In this document: piece by piece, positions 1-12,689 of the stretch | How positions within the stretch are numbered: the first letter of the stretch is position 1 | Layout: each line of letters opens with the position of its first letter | Source: Aurifilum marmelostoma | Taxonomy: Eukaryota; Ascomycota; Sordariomycetes; Diaporthales; Cryphonectriaceae | Assembly (NCBI GenBank): GCA_027559495.1 | Contig: JAMXSV010000007.1 | Coordinates: 1,054,001 to 1,118,000 of the forward strand | Direction of reading: 5' to 3' | Length of the DNA stretch: 64,000 nucleotides | Translations under genes and position numbers: made by a program | The notes under the pieces: model-generated | What the model saw: the letters and a program-made list of their open reading frames with translations, nothing else | Database searches by the model: none | Told to the model about the DNA's origin: nothing

Positions 1-176
1 GTTAAGGCCTAACGTGTTAGTAAATGGTCGCCTGCCGCGGCTCAGGCGGCAGGAGGAGCAAAGTAGGTCCTACCACATGTAAAATGCAATTTTCTCCAAG
101 CCCAACAAAAAAAAAAAATTAACAAAAAAAATTCATGGGCTTGAAACGAAACATCCACTCCGGAGTCTTACTCCGC

Positions 177-178
<2 letters not shown>

Positions 179-213
<35 letters not shown>
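179..213. repeat. (AC)n microsatellite
   Basis: About 17 uninterrupted AC units, seen directly. It generates a spurious Thr-His reading frame. Confidence 0.95.
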
Positions 214-214
<1 letters not shown>

Positions 215-771
215 CAAGAAATCCTTGAACAACACATACATACACACGCGCAGACAAGGGTTCCAGCAAGGCAAAGAAGAAAAAAATTGTCGCCAAGGAA
301 AGGGGAAAAAAAAAGTGACGATCAGATCAAGGAAGGGAGGCTAGGCTGCAGAATGCCTTTTGCTCGCGTGCTCAAGCACGTCAGGTATTGTGTGCGAGAA
401 TGATGTATTTGCGTATAGGGTGATGGCTGAGATTCCTAATTTCTCAGCAAAAGAGGATGATGTTGATGACTGAAAGCAATCTCCGCTGTGGGTGATGGCT
501 GATGAATCATCCGGTGTCTACTATGAACGGCTTGGTGGCTGATTAAAAAGCAAAGGAAAGGGGAAAACCCCCATGTCTCATTCGTTAGTGGTAGTGCTAC
601 AACTATGATAGCCTCTTCTTTTTGTTTTTAATCCATAGATCTTAAATCCGTTGGAGGGTCAGATCTTAGGGCCCCATGCCGTCGGACTCGGACGGACGTA
701 TTCGGCCTTTGGGGGCACAAAAACACACATTCCTACGTACAGGACAACCGGAAACTTAGATAGGAGCTTCC

Positions 772-792
772 TTTTTTTTTTTGGGGGGGGGG
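772..792. repeat. T11-G10 homopolymer junction
   Basis: A run of 11 T is followed directly by 10 G. Similar back-to-back runs occur at 18476-18503 and 56870-56893. Confidence 0.9.
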
Positions 793-1206
793 TGGGAAGG
801 ATCGGGTTGGGTGTCTGGCGGGGGCCAAAGACAACCCGTACTGGATTGCGATCCTAACTAAGAGTGCTTGATTGATGACCCCGTTGGTCTCGCACTCGCG
901 CACGCACCCGGTAACCCCTCGACGGAACGGATGGGAGGTCTCAGAAGTCAAATGAATCATGTGGCGAGAAAGGCCGAGGGTGCTTCGGTGGTCCTGTAGG
1001 CACATGAGCGAGACCGAGGTTAGATTTCCCAAGACCTTGGATCGACGGGAAGAGTTTAAGATGGGAGAAGAAAAGGGAAGAAAAAAAACTAAATCTGGGG
1101 TAAGGGAAGAGCGCGAGAGACCGAGACAGGGTTATGCCGGTTTGAGTTGTTTGGGCCTGGACAATGACAAAGCCACAAGGCGTACGTACTGTAGTAGTGG
1201 GCGTAT

Positions 1207-1236
1207 GCGTGTGTGTGTGTGTGTGCGTGCGCGCGC
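1207..1236. repeat. Alternating purine-pyrimidine tract (GT/GC)
   Basis: About 30 bp of strictly alternating G-T and G-C steps, a classic potential Z-DNA-forming sequence. A second GT microsatellite of about 21 bp lies at 1576-1596. Confidence 0.85.
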
Positions 1237-1884
1237 CCAGGTGTGCGTTGTTCGAGTAATCACCCTGCCCCTCCGAGCTCGGCCGCCACATGAGTGTTGA
1301 CGCAATCAGTGTTTGGTCCCCTCCCCCTCAGTCTTGCTTGTGATCGACAAATCGCTGTCGTTGTCGTAAGAGGACCGAGTAGATCTTGCTGCTGTTGTTA
1401 CTGATGAGCAATATCACGAATGTTTCGAATGATCAACAAAATGCACGCAAGATGGAAGTGAGACTAGGTCTTCTGTTCAGACAGATTATGTAGATTGGAT
1501 TTGTATTATTTGTTTCGTATCTGGATCCTCCTATTATCGCTCCAGTGACCTGCATCCAGATGAGACTGTGGAGAGGTGTGTGTGTGTGTGTGTGTGAGCG
1601 AGATAGGCGATCATGTGCCAATCTAGCCCAACCCCTCCGTGGGGTTGCCTGTGTTCCATGTTCCCCCTCCTTGGAGTGGTGACATTTGTGTCCCGTTTCC
1701 CTTGTTTCCATAATCAGATAATGAGACCCCAGCGCCAATGCTATGCAGAAGAGGTATCGAGTAAGAAAGAAGTCGTCAAATCGCTAGACCGTAATACATG
1801 CGTGATGCCATGCCGGATTATGAGTGATGATGCAGTAAAAGCACAAGATGCGGTAGGTGGTGAATGTTTGCGGCGGTGCCCGGT

Positions 1885-2787
1885 CTAGTAAACCGAGATC
1901 GCGCTCACCAGCCTCGCTGTGTTGCGAGCTGCGGGCATGTAGTGTATTGAGTCGTCGTAGAGATCTGCTTCGTCGTCGACATCTTCTTCTGATGGCTTCT
2001 GCTGTTGCTGTTGTTGGTGGTGGTGTTGTTGTTGCTGCTGCTGCTGCTGCTGCTTCTCGTTGAATGTGGGCAGCAGTGTGGTGGGCGGCGAGGGTGGCAT
2101 TGACTCGTCCTCTGAGGACTCGTCCATGTCGTGCTCCAGCTCAGGTGGTGAGGCGGCGGAGTGATGTGAGGGTGAGCGGACGAGGGCGAGGCCGGCGTAG
2201 TCCTCATCATCCTCGTACTGGTCGTCATCCTCAAAGTCCTCCATGTCGATCTCGACCACCTCCATGTTGGGGCTGAAGGGTGCCGACTTGATGTTGTGCT
2301 GGGAGGGCACGCGACGGAGGGAGACGACGTCGGCCATCTCGACGTCCTCGTCATCCTCGTCCTCCGAGATGTCGCTCTCGTCATCCGAAGAGGACGAGTC
2401 GTAGTCGTCCTCCTCGTCGTCGTCCTCCTCCTCCTCCGGGATGGAGTCGGCCCACTGGATGTGTCTGCTCTCGGTGGAGAGGGGAGAGGATGTCTTCTTC
2501 TCGGTCTGGGAGGCGCTGCGGACGGAGTTGTTGAACCAAGACTCCTGCTCCCTCTCGGCGTCGGCAAGCTCGAGCATCAGGCTGTCGAGGAGGTTGGCGT
2601 GGCCGACGAGCAGACGCAGGTTGTGGTCAGGCATGGCAGCCTCGTGGGAGAGCTTGGCCCTGGCCTTGTGGGCCAGGTAGTATGTCTGGGTGATGGACAT
2701 CTTCTGCTTCTTGAAGGGGGAGAGGGGGGAGGCGTAGGAGACCGGTGAGGTCGTTTGTGATGATGTGGTGGTAAAAGTATTCGACAT
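1885..2787 (-). CDS. Acidic, poly-Gln/His hypothetical protein
   Basis: Single-exon 300-residue protein of unknown function. Residues about 28-90 form an ordered, probably helical block that begins MSITQTYYLAHKARAKL and continues into a leucine-rich stretch; I believe this block is conserved in ascomycetes but cannot name the family. After it the protein is disordered and very acidic: runs of Glu, Asp and Ser at about 115-150 and 180-200, then a Pro/Ser region, then a mixed Gln/His tract (Q9-H3-Q7 type) encoded by CAG/CAA/CAC repeats near 2010-2055. The C-terminus ends in a short hydrophobic VSAISVY. No signal peptide or membrane segment is visible. The ATG at 2787 is the first Met of the frame. 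It is isolated, with almost 10 kb of gene-free DNA upstream. A nuclear or regulatory role would be a guess. Confidence 0.8.
   Translation of the reverse strand: MSNTFTTTSSQTTSPVSYASPLSPFKKQKMSITQTYYLAHKARAKLSHEAAMPDHNLRLLVGHANLLDSLMLELADAEREQESWFNNSVRSASQTEKKTSSPLSTESRHIQWADSIPEEEEDDDEEDDYDSSSSDDESDISEDEDDEDVEMADVVSLRRVPSQHNIKSAPFSPNMEVVEIDMEDFEDDDQYEDDEDYAGLALVRSPSHHSAASPPELEHDMDESSEDESMPPSPPTTLLPTFNEKQQQQQQQQQHHHQQQQQQKPSEEDVDDEADLYDDSIHYMPAARNTARLVSAISVY
2010..2055 (-). repeat. CAG/CAA/CAC trinucleotide repeat in coding sequence
   Basis: Imperfect trinucleotide repeat within the acidic protein gene, encoding glutamines interrupted by three histidines. Its length is likely to vary between strains. 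Confidence 0.85.
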
Positions 2788-5700
2788 CTTGAGGAGGAAA
2801 GAAAAGAAAAACTAGGAGAAAAAAGTGTTTTCTTTTATGCGGAGTGGTCGTAGTAATCTCGTTGTTTGGTGACTCAAGGCAGACGCTTGACTTGGGTGCG
2901 TTTGCGGATCCGATAAGTGGGCGCGTTGCAGGGGTTGTCTGGCGGTGGTAGTAGGTGTGAAAGAGTCACCGTGGGATAGGCTTCTCTTATGGCGGGAGAC
3001 GAGGTTGGTTCTGCCGCATGTGTTGCTGGGTCGACTATTCAGATGGAGTAGTCAAAGTGAAGTGGACTGTTTGTTGTAGTCGTGATAATAACAGTAGGTA
3101 GTGGTAGTAGTAGTGATAGAGGGTTGGTCAAGTGGTGGTGAATATGTAGAGATGAGATCAGGTCAGGCCGAACGATCTGAGGTCGGGACCGGAGGGGAGA
3201 CACGATTCTTTTATCAACGATCGCGGCTGACCGTCTTTTTCTCGTTCGTATGCAGAGTGGTGTACTAGTAAGTAGGTCGTGGCAGGGCCCATGTAAGCTC
3301 TCTCTTGTCTCTTTATTTTTTTTCTGCTTCCCTCGGAGCCGTGGGTCGGGTCCAGCGGTCCACGGGGTCCAACTCGGCCTTCGTTGTTGGAAATTCGCAG
3401 TCAGCGGAGCATTCGCATCCTTGCAGGGGTGGTTGCAAACTGGCAGATCCATGGGCGCCCATGGGTGTCCACGGGGCCAAGGAAGCGTGTACAACACAGC
3501 AGTCCAGCGGTACGAAGGTACAAGCACGGTAGTGGGTTTTGGGGCCAGGGATCTCTTGCCCAGGCAGTAGGTGCGCTGGGGGGGGTATCTTGCGGTCAGG
3601 GCGCAATTGGGTTGGGCAGGGGGGCTTACAAACCGAAGTTAGCGGGGGGAGCGCTTCTGAAAGCTGTGACTCGGGATGACTGAGCTGTCCCTTCGGGGTT
3701 TTGAGTTGGCCCCGGCCGGTCGTAAGGGGTGTACCACGGCCACTCGTTTACTATGGCAGGGGTACTTTGCCTACGGTTTTATCTCCCTGTCTCTCCTCAT
3801 GCTGCTGCTGCTGCTGCGATGCTCGCTAACGCTACAGGGCCTGTTGTACAGCGTGTCTCTGCCCTTGGGGCCTTGCTTCAGCCCAGCCTTTCAAACCTGC
3901 TTCACCGCGGTCGGGTCGGAAGCGAGAGCGAAACGAAAAGAAAAAAAAACAACGGATGAGGGCCAACACGACACGACAGACTGCCACGAATCCTCGAATC
4001 CATCGGTTGAGGCTTAGCCCTCTGGAGACTGGGCGGTAAGTGTCTCTCAGAGGTCGTGTCTGCCGTATGTCTATGGTCGTCGTAATACAATAAGTAACCA
4101 TGCATGCATGCACACTTTTGCTGTACGGCGTGTCTGTGTCTCTGACCGTCTCTCTCTCTCTCTCGTGTGCCGTATGACACTGCCCTGTGTTGTGCGCGCC
4201 AAATGCTACCATGCCTTGAAATCCGGTCTTTACGGTACGCCCGCCCCGGCCTCTGTTCGAATTCCGTCCGTAAGACCAGAACCAGCACCAACACTATGGT
4301 ACCACTCACTAACATTGTAGCACTAGCACTAGCCGTCCAGATCTGAAAGCAAATTGCTCGGATTTCTTACCAATCCGAAGGCCCTCTCGGTAAGCAACCA
4401 GACGCCCTGTCCTGGCAGATCTGACGGCTGATGGCTCATCAACGATGGTTCATCAATCCAAACGATCGACTCCTTGGCGCGACATCTTGCCGATGATTCA
4501 TACTCTACAAGAAAAAACTGCGCGAGATGTCTCCGACCACCCGGGACGTCGCTCTCGCATAGCATAGCCCGCCCAACAACCACGCCCTACTTACTAGTAC
4601 ATGTAATATGCATTTTGGTTGCATGCGTGTGTGTGTGTGTCTTTGGCTTCCTAGCAAGTCGTCATCTCATACGCGTATAGGAGTAGTAACGTTCTTCCTC
4701 GGGATGAGTCGACGACGACGTGCACACGTTAACGGACCGCGGCGCCGTGGTACGACATAGCGATTCGTTCCCCAAAGGGTTTCCAGGACTTGGCAGCAGT
4801 GCACAGCCTGAAGTCCTGTGAGGTATGTGTGATGAAGATGATTGATGCGTTATGCATAGGGCTCACGCTCCAGCGTCCGGTGCGTGGTACCCAGCAGCAG
4901 CAGCCTTACACAGCCCAAAGCCCGTCGCAGGCAGGTCAGGCGAGCCAGTCATAAATTGGACACGCATGTTTCCTAATCGTTACGGATTTAAGAAACGTTC
5001 CATGTAGATTTTCTTTGATCTGGTGTGGCTTATGCAACCCATCTTCCAATTTCCCGCGCGCCCATGCCTAAAACTATGACTGATTACCAATTTCGAAACT
5101 TTGTTCCCTTGGGAACACGGAATCAATTGCCAAGCAACCTCCCATAAAGTTCCATCATTAATACGCAACGGGCTGCTCTTTCACACTAGACCTGCCCTGT
5201 GATTCATAATCACCCATACAGTATCGCAGAACCTTCACGATCTATGGTCATTATGAATGAACCCCCACACACTATAACCATAGTGGTCTGAGGCACGAGT
5301 ACCACAGTACGTACTGTTTGATCTGCCATAGCTTGCTTGAAGCCAATATCGTTATTTGATTTCATTTTGTTTTGATTTTCCTGAGGCTGCCCCTTGGTCG
5401 CAGCATTGTTACCAGTAGCAGCGCCCATCTGCGTACGCCCCGCCCGCCTATGGCTGAGCCCTGAAGGTGTCTGAAGGCAGCAGGCAAAAGTACCAGATCT
5501 CCAATCTCCGCCCTTTCACCGACAAATTCTCGAAACACGAAAAAGGCCAAGGCCCCAATGCCGACCAACCCCCTGGGCAGACATACAGCAGCAGAGCTGT
5601 GCAGTAGCTAGAGCTGCTGCTACAGCTAAAGGGGGGGCGGGGGATGGCTGAAGGTACGTACCCCGAGGTACGTACTCTACGTACTTGGGTACTATGATCA

Positions 5701-8700
5701 GTGATGCGGGGTCTTGTCCTCCTGCGACTGGCACTGCACTGCACTGCCGCTGCAGGTAAACAAACAGCTCGCACTGCAACATGGCGCATCCCCAAAGCTC
5801 GGCCTTCGCACCGGCACACCCTCGGCTTTTTCAGATTCCTCCCACGACCCCCAAACAACAGGCACGACCCGTTCGTGCCCGATACACCACACACGGACCC
5901 GACAGACGGATCAATGTTACATACTCTTGCCGCTACAACTTCTCTTGCCTCTCTCCCCCTCCCTCCTCTCATCTGAACAACAAGTTTTGAGCAGGATCCT
6001 TCTACAATGCTACAATAACAATAAAGAAGAAAAGCTCTGACCAGAATTTTCTCCCCTCCCGTCCCCACTCACATGCACAACTCACCGCGATCTCGCACAG
6101 GGTCTGGGGGGTTCTCTTTCCTGCATCTTGGTGCCCCACAACCTTTACCGCCCGCCATGCTAAAATTCGACTATGCATTGTACTATGTATTTCCCCCCCC
6201 CCCCCCTCTCTCCCTTGGTGGCAGACGTGGCAGCGCATTGCAGATTTCCATACCCCAGACACCGACTTGGCTGGCTTACAGGAGGGGTGGAGGGGTTGGG
6301 TCTGGAGGCTGACTCCTGACCGTCTCTCTACTTGTTGTCCTGGCTCCATGCCAAGATGTAACACAAAACAAAACAGATCAGATCCTGCTAGGTCCCCCCC
6401 CCCCCTTCCCTTCGCAGGCGTGGCATCTTGTGTCACTGCTGGCCAGTCAACAGGCCACTGCTGTAGTTCACATGCTACGGCCACAGCACTGCACATGAGA
6501 ATTGTAGTATGTACAAAGTGCTACCATACAGCAGTAGCTCGTTACATTGGGCGGATGGAAAATTGCGGTAGTAGTGGCTGATTGATGCCCAGCCACGGAT
6601 GTCGCCCGAACTGCCTCACTTGCACAGGAAGGGAGGATCAACGGATTTGAATTTTCTACTTTCCTTTTTGCAAAATTACGCGTTCAGCGCCTGGTCGAGA
6701 GCCTCCCGTGCTCCTCCTCCCGCCGCCCTCTCCACTACCCAATCGGAAACTCAACAAATGTTATGATGAGAAAAAATGACCAGGCAACCAAGTCTTGCTC
6801 TGGCCTGCGCCCACAATGCCGATTGCTGAATCTTGCGCCTGTGCGAGACAAGCTATCGACGATCGCTTCTATTCGCTTCTGTCAGGTGTCTGGCCTAGCA
6901 TGGTCCCGTGCTCGCATCACGAAAACATGTCGGGGCGTTGATTTGATTGCAAGATCCATCACAAGTGCTCCTTGACAGTCCGACTCCGCCCGCCCGGACA
7001 ATATGCACGACCCACCTGGCTCTGGTGCTTTCCTTTCTTTTTTCCTTTTTTTTTTTAATTCTCCTAAGCAGGTGAGGCTTATTACATCCAAATCCGCAGG
7101 CACAAAAGGACGATAATCCATCCGCGCAAGCGCATCGCTACAAGCCACAATTGCCTTCCCGGGCGGGCTGTCCAGACGTCCCGTCCGCACACGACCATCC
7201 GAGTCCCACAAACGCGTTGCGACAAGGCAGCAAGAAATAGATCTCACTATAAATTCAATCGCAGTAGTACCTTTGTACCGTGCGTACCTTGGCACCATAA
7301 GCACGTACTTAGGACACAAGGCGCACAGCCACCCTCATCCTCCCCCCGGCCTCTCAAGTCCGTTCACTAAAAGTGTAATATCGGCTTCGGGCTAAGGAGC
7401 GCGTACCGAACTCCATCCCGACAACTTCCCGGGATTGGGGAGAAAGAGGGGTCCGTTGGGTCCGTCGAAAAAGACTCTCAAAAGGCAAAGGATAATGGCA
7501 ATAGAGAGCCATTTAAAATAGAAAAATCAGGCGTAACTCTCTTGCGGGTGGCACCTATGGGTATTGGAGTATCGGCTGTGGCCGGGCGGATGTGTCGGGA
7601 TGATTTGTCGACGGATAAACGATGCCGTTGGCGATCTCCCCGACGACGACAATTGTTTGTCTCGAGGGAGCTAGATGATGAAGCGACTTGACGTTTCAAC
7701 AAATCAATGAGAAGGGGGGTGGGGGGGGGAAGGTACCTTGACCACGCAACCTGCATGTGCGTACTGCACCTCCTCGGCAGTGGCTGCCCTTCCTGCGAGT
7801 ATCAGTAAATAAGCATGTCAGCAACGATACGATCGCGCAGTGCGCGCTGGAGCGCCCGAGCTTTCCCACCACGGACCTTTGTTGTCGATGAGATGTCGGA
7901 GGGTTTGGGGGTGAGAGCCCCACTCATAGGGCTGATGCCATCTACAGGACTCTCACTCTGCTATGCCGTCATGAGGCCCGTGGTGAGGGGCCGTGCTTTT
8001 GCTTCTGTCACTGGTTGCCATAGCTTCAGGCGATCACATATTATATACGGTCTCTTGATATTCATGGATTTCCATAGGAATGAAGCCTTCAGCTATATGA
8101 CATGTAGGGGTGATCCAGGATTTCCATGTACATACGAAGGGGAAGGGTTAGGGTTGCTCGTCAGCCACTAATCAAAGTGCACCTCCCTCGCCTGTTAGTT
8201 GCAGCAAGCGGCAGGAGAGCAGGCACAATGCTTACTATGGCAAATATACTACGTGCTACAAATCTCGCCATCTCTTGCCCAGCAAGCCACTCAGCCACAC
8301 CGCTGGCCGCCCGTCCAGGATAGACTTCTGACCGCTCCCCCGCCCGCTCGTCAGAAAAGCAACGTGACACCTGCGACTGCTACCATGAGAGACCAATAAC
8401 GAATGCGGTGGCTTGTTTGCTGTGCGACTCGACGGTTCAATGACCCTTGGTGGAAACCGCACGAGCATCATGCCTCGTCTATCGTTGAATATATTGGCAT
8501 TGTTCCTCGTGTGGGGCTGTAATGAGGGAACGGGTTGGACATGTTTCACACAGTCCGTCAGGCGAGCGAGCGGTGCGAGCTAAACGAGCCACGGGCCGCT
8601 GTGTTACAAAAGACTGACCCCTTATGACAGCCTCATGCAGCGACCAGACTAATCAGCATGTCCATCTTGTGGACCAGGTGCTCGATGGGTCTCTTGGATG

Positions 8701-11700
8701 ACTACAACACTTCCTCTTTCTGGTCCCTCAACCACCAAGGACTGCCCCGAGCGTCGTATTTGTGACAAGCGCCCCGGCGAGACATCATCCTCCATGCTCC
8801 TCTTCTTCCTCCTGCGCGGGACGTGTCGGCGGAGGAATCCGCTGTCGTAGGTCAGATGAGGCTTCAGTCCGTCGAGAGATAGGCCGTCTTACTTTTTGAT
8901 TTTCATGTATAATTAAGCGTGGTAGGTACATGTTGGTGCCGTATTTGCCGCTCTGCATCCCGAATTGCCTCGTGTTTTCCCCAAACCTGGATGTACCAAG
9001 TAGAAAGGGAGAGGGGGGAGCCACAATCTTACCTGCGTGAAATAAGGTTGGAAATCTACCTCGCGAAGATTCCGTCCCTCACTCGTTGAGGATACGCCCA
9101 GCCAGCCGAGATGCCGTATCCGTCACCGGGGTTGCTTTAAATTATCGTGGGCTGCCGTAAATGCCGTAAGTGCCGCAGAGGGAAGGAAAGGATGGCTGCG
9201 GAAGAAGGGGGGCCTTTGCTGCAGCCGACATGCTACCCGACAGCTCCGCTGCTGTGAGTGGTCCGGGAGTGAGAGACGTTCGTGTGGGAAAGTTTGAAAG
9301 CATGCCGTGGTGCTGCTACCCGCTGCTTCGGAGGTGGCCAGCCCAGTCCATGCCATCAAGCGCCTCGTTCTCGCTCCGGTCAAGTGGACGAGATGCTCAA
9401 ACATCATGCGATATGGGTTCATATAAGTCTCATACCACGTACGCGGACGGGTAGTTCGGTGGTAATAGTGGCCTTATCCTCCACATTTCTTGAAGCATAG
9501 TACTTAAGAAACTCTACGTCCTACATCCGCGCCGACAGCCCTACGCCCCTGGTCAGAGCTGACATGACAGCCCAAAAAAACAGAATTACCATGTACGCGT
9601 ATACAGACCCCTACCAGGAACCAACTCTTACATCCCATAGCTATGGATCTCGGTAAGCCCCACCTGTCCGACTCTCCGGGACTGCGCCGTATACAGGGTC
9701 TGCCCAGGTTGTCCCAGCAAGACAGACGGTGGGAACCCTGACTGTCGACGACGACCTTTCTTCACTCCACGGGCTCCGGCGCTCTCTTCCTGTGAATAGC
9801 ATATAACGCGATCCCGAGAACCCTTGGCACTGATACAGTAGATTTTTTTTTCAATTTATGTTTTCCCCCATCCGTTTCGGAAGGGGTCCCGGACCGGACT
9901 TGGAAGTCAAAATTCCTCTCCGGTTCCGATGCGCCCACTAGCACGGTGGCAAGCTCCCGCTTGCGTCTGGATCTAGACTTTGATGTTGTCTCTCGATCGG
10001 GTGCCGGATTGTCTAACACGACAGATCGGGAGCTTGGGCGACTGTGCTCCAATCTAAAAAAAAGTATGGGCTATTTCGTCAAATCTTCAGGCTTGGGCTG
10101 TTCCATAGATGATGACGAAAGGCTGAAAGGGACCTTTTCTCCTTTGACATGACATGGCTAGGGTTGCATGACGAAACACGTCGACAGACCATGCTCATAC
10201 GATGCCCAAGACGTGGAGTTCCCCTATTTTCTCCTTCTTCCTTCTTTTTCCCCCCCCCTTCTAGACACTTCCATACCATGCTAGGAGGCCCGCGTCATTT
10301 CGCTCTTCCAAACCCTGATAATTTGTAATTGTTGGAATACTAGTGAATTATTCCGTCGTTGTGTAGTGGTCTTTGTCTCAGTTCGATGGGGCGGGACGAT
10401 GCGCCTGATCGTACCAGAGTCAAGGCTTGGCCTGTAGATATATATCGTATTTTGTTGAAACATGGCTCCATCACTGACTGCTTTCAGCCGCAAATCGAGT
10501 CTCATCTTAACTAGAAAGCGACCGATTCGTGTGTATTTTCTTTTCGAGCATTGATCGCACTGTCGTTAGTACTTGAGTGGAGGTGACCAAGCCAGGTGCA
10601 AACCGTCCTATTTCCATCTGAAACAGTATTCTTATCTGAAATAAACAGCCACCTCTTCTCCTGAAATATCCTGCTGCAAGGATACAGGGTGGACCATATC
10701 ACCATCTTGGCCTTCTTGCCTCTTTTTGCGATGGTGGAGGGCGATGGATTCCTCGGTGTGATTGGGGGTGATGCTTCCTTTTCTTCAAGCATAGACCCGT
10801 GTACTTGCCAGCCTCGTCCCAGCTGTCGCCCTCTCGAGCCAAGTCTCAGCCCTATGTCTGGCCTGTCTTATTCCTTGTCAGTCTCATGTATACGCACGAC
10901 CTCGGAAAGGGGACAGGGGAAGGTAGTTGAGTTTACGTGCCACGGCAGTAGACTGCTGTGCAGCTGCGATGGATCGTCAAGCCGTGAGCAGCCTCGCAGT
11001 TGGATACAGGGGGAGAGGCTGGGCGATGATCTAGCCAAGGCTTGAGAGGGGGGTGGGAGAGTGGGGGCAACACTATTTCTTGATACATGTTGAGTTCAAC
11101 GTTACACTTCACGAGTCGGGATGTTTCTCTTGGAAGACGTTATAAATTGCAGGAACCCGGCCCAGGCGATTTGTTTTCTTCGCAGCGATTACATTTCCCT
11201 ACCCGCCCCGCCCCCCCGCCCTCTCGACCGATCCCAGGGCGTGTCCCTGACAATCTAGTTAATCGATTCATACAATTTGCTCATGTCACCAGTAACCTTG
11301 GTGTGCCCTCGACTCAAGCTAGCCCTGGTCAATGATGGAAATTCTTTCCCGAAATGGACCTTGCCTGCAACCGCATCTACATCGCACTGGTTTTGAAGGC
11401 CTTCAAGGACCCTCGGGGACCCTTGTAGAAGCTCATGCGTATGATGCCAGATGTATTCTTGGACTTTGAGAGACCCAGAATTCTAGGCAGGACCAGCATT
11501 GTACCACAGTGTCTAGGCTGGAAGATGGTTTTTGGTTGAAGTCGTGATGCGTGAGACTAGCAGACATATTACGACCAGGAGAAACACCTCAAAGAGACAT
11601 TAAGCTGTGTTTGCGTGATACTAGCCTATATGCTAGGATAGGTTGGAACTGAATCTCAAATCTACTCCAACACATACCCTTTGTATGAGAAGAGAGCTTT

Positions 11701-12689
11701 GAGACAAATTGCTTGAGACTCATCTAGGTTACGTCCGAGGACGTTATTAACAGTTAAACTAAGTTTGCTATCCGGGATCAAGCACTTCAGAGTCCTCTTT
11801 GTTTCCTATCATTATTCTTGAACCTTGCACAGGCTTGTTCGGTGACAAGATTACCAAGATTTGTTAATATAAAAAGTATAGAATAGAGGATGTGAACAGC
11901 AAGGCACACACAAGCAGTACCCATCTCTGGTCCTGATATTGTCTAGCCTGCATAATTATTTGCAACAAATTTGATGCGCATAAAGGTCGGATGTTGAGGT
12001 GAGAGAACAATAAAGGCTGGAGTCTCATCAGCTGCGTTGCTCAGATACAAGTCTTCTGATATAATGTTGCCGCTGGATGTGGGTGATTGTTGACATGACA
12101 GTTAGTCATACAGAGGTAGAAGAGACTAAGTGTCCATTTCCTTTTGCTTTGGCTATGAATTCTACCAGATAGCCTTGCAAGTATACAAGTATCCCCCGAA
12201 AAGCTGGGAGGTTGGGCTGTGTTGTGTGGCAAGTACTAGTGACTTGTCTTCCAATCACTGATTACCACATTGTTTTGCAAATGGACAGTAGATGAAAATA
12301 GTAATTAGGTCATTATTCTGTATCCTGCTTACTTGCATCTACTTCATCAGCTATGCTTCGTTGGCTCTCTTCTTCCCAGCTTGAAGGCCTCCCCCTCGCC
12401 GTCGAGCATGAATCTACAGCTCAGCGTCACAAAAATCATGATAAGCAAAAACTCTTGAGACTGTTTGAAGCATTTTGCAATCCTGATCTGCAGACCTGGA
12501 GACTACCCTAGGGTACGTAAAGTGAAAAAGGCTGCACTTGTATCACCAACACGGAGTGGTAGTGGGATCCCACCTGAGCATGTGGTCCAGACGTCGACAG
12601 GACAGATGCTGAGCAATGATGGTTTCCAGAGCAGTGAACAGCTTGTTCCATTGCAATTGACCCTGAAAACACTAACCTCTTCATCAACC
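2788..12689. other. Large gene-free interval
   Basis: About 9.9 kb between the acidic protein gene and DBP8. All open frames are short, have no recognisable domain and do not join through plausible introns. Contents seen: CT-rich and G/C homopolymer patches (C14 at 6193-6206, C12 near 6397), clusters of GTAC palindromes (5304-5317, 5653-5695, 7260-7320), and a less GC-rich tract at about 11340-12460. The first part may include the promoter of the acidic protein gene and the last part the 3' UTR of DBP8. Short-exon or lineage-specific genes, or non-coding transcripts, cannot be excluded. Confidence 0.6.
5304..5317. repeat. 14-bp perfect palindrome with GTACGTAC core
   Basis: ACAGTACGTACTGT is identical to its own reverse complement. 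Related GTACGTAC-type palindromes cluster at 5653-5695. Confidence 0.8.

Larger units (their letters stand above)
1..1884. other. Intergenic, left edge
   Basis: No supportable gene. The stretch holds microsatellites (an AC tract near 180, alternating purine-pyrimidine DNA near 1207-1236, a GT tract near 1576), a T11-G10 homopolymer junction near 772-792 and TGATG-rich low-complexity DNA at about 420-510. Open frames here are short and are driven by the repeats. Confidence 0.6.

Noticed and set aside
1..400. Possible telomere or transposon end at the left edge
   Set aside because: No TTAGGG repeats, no terminal repeats, only a simple AC microsatellite.
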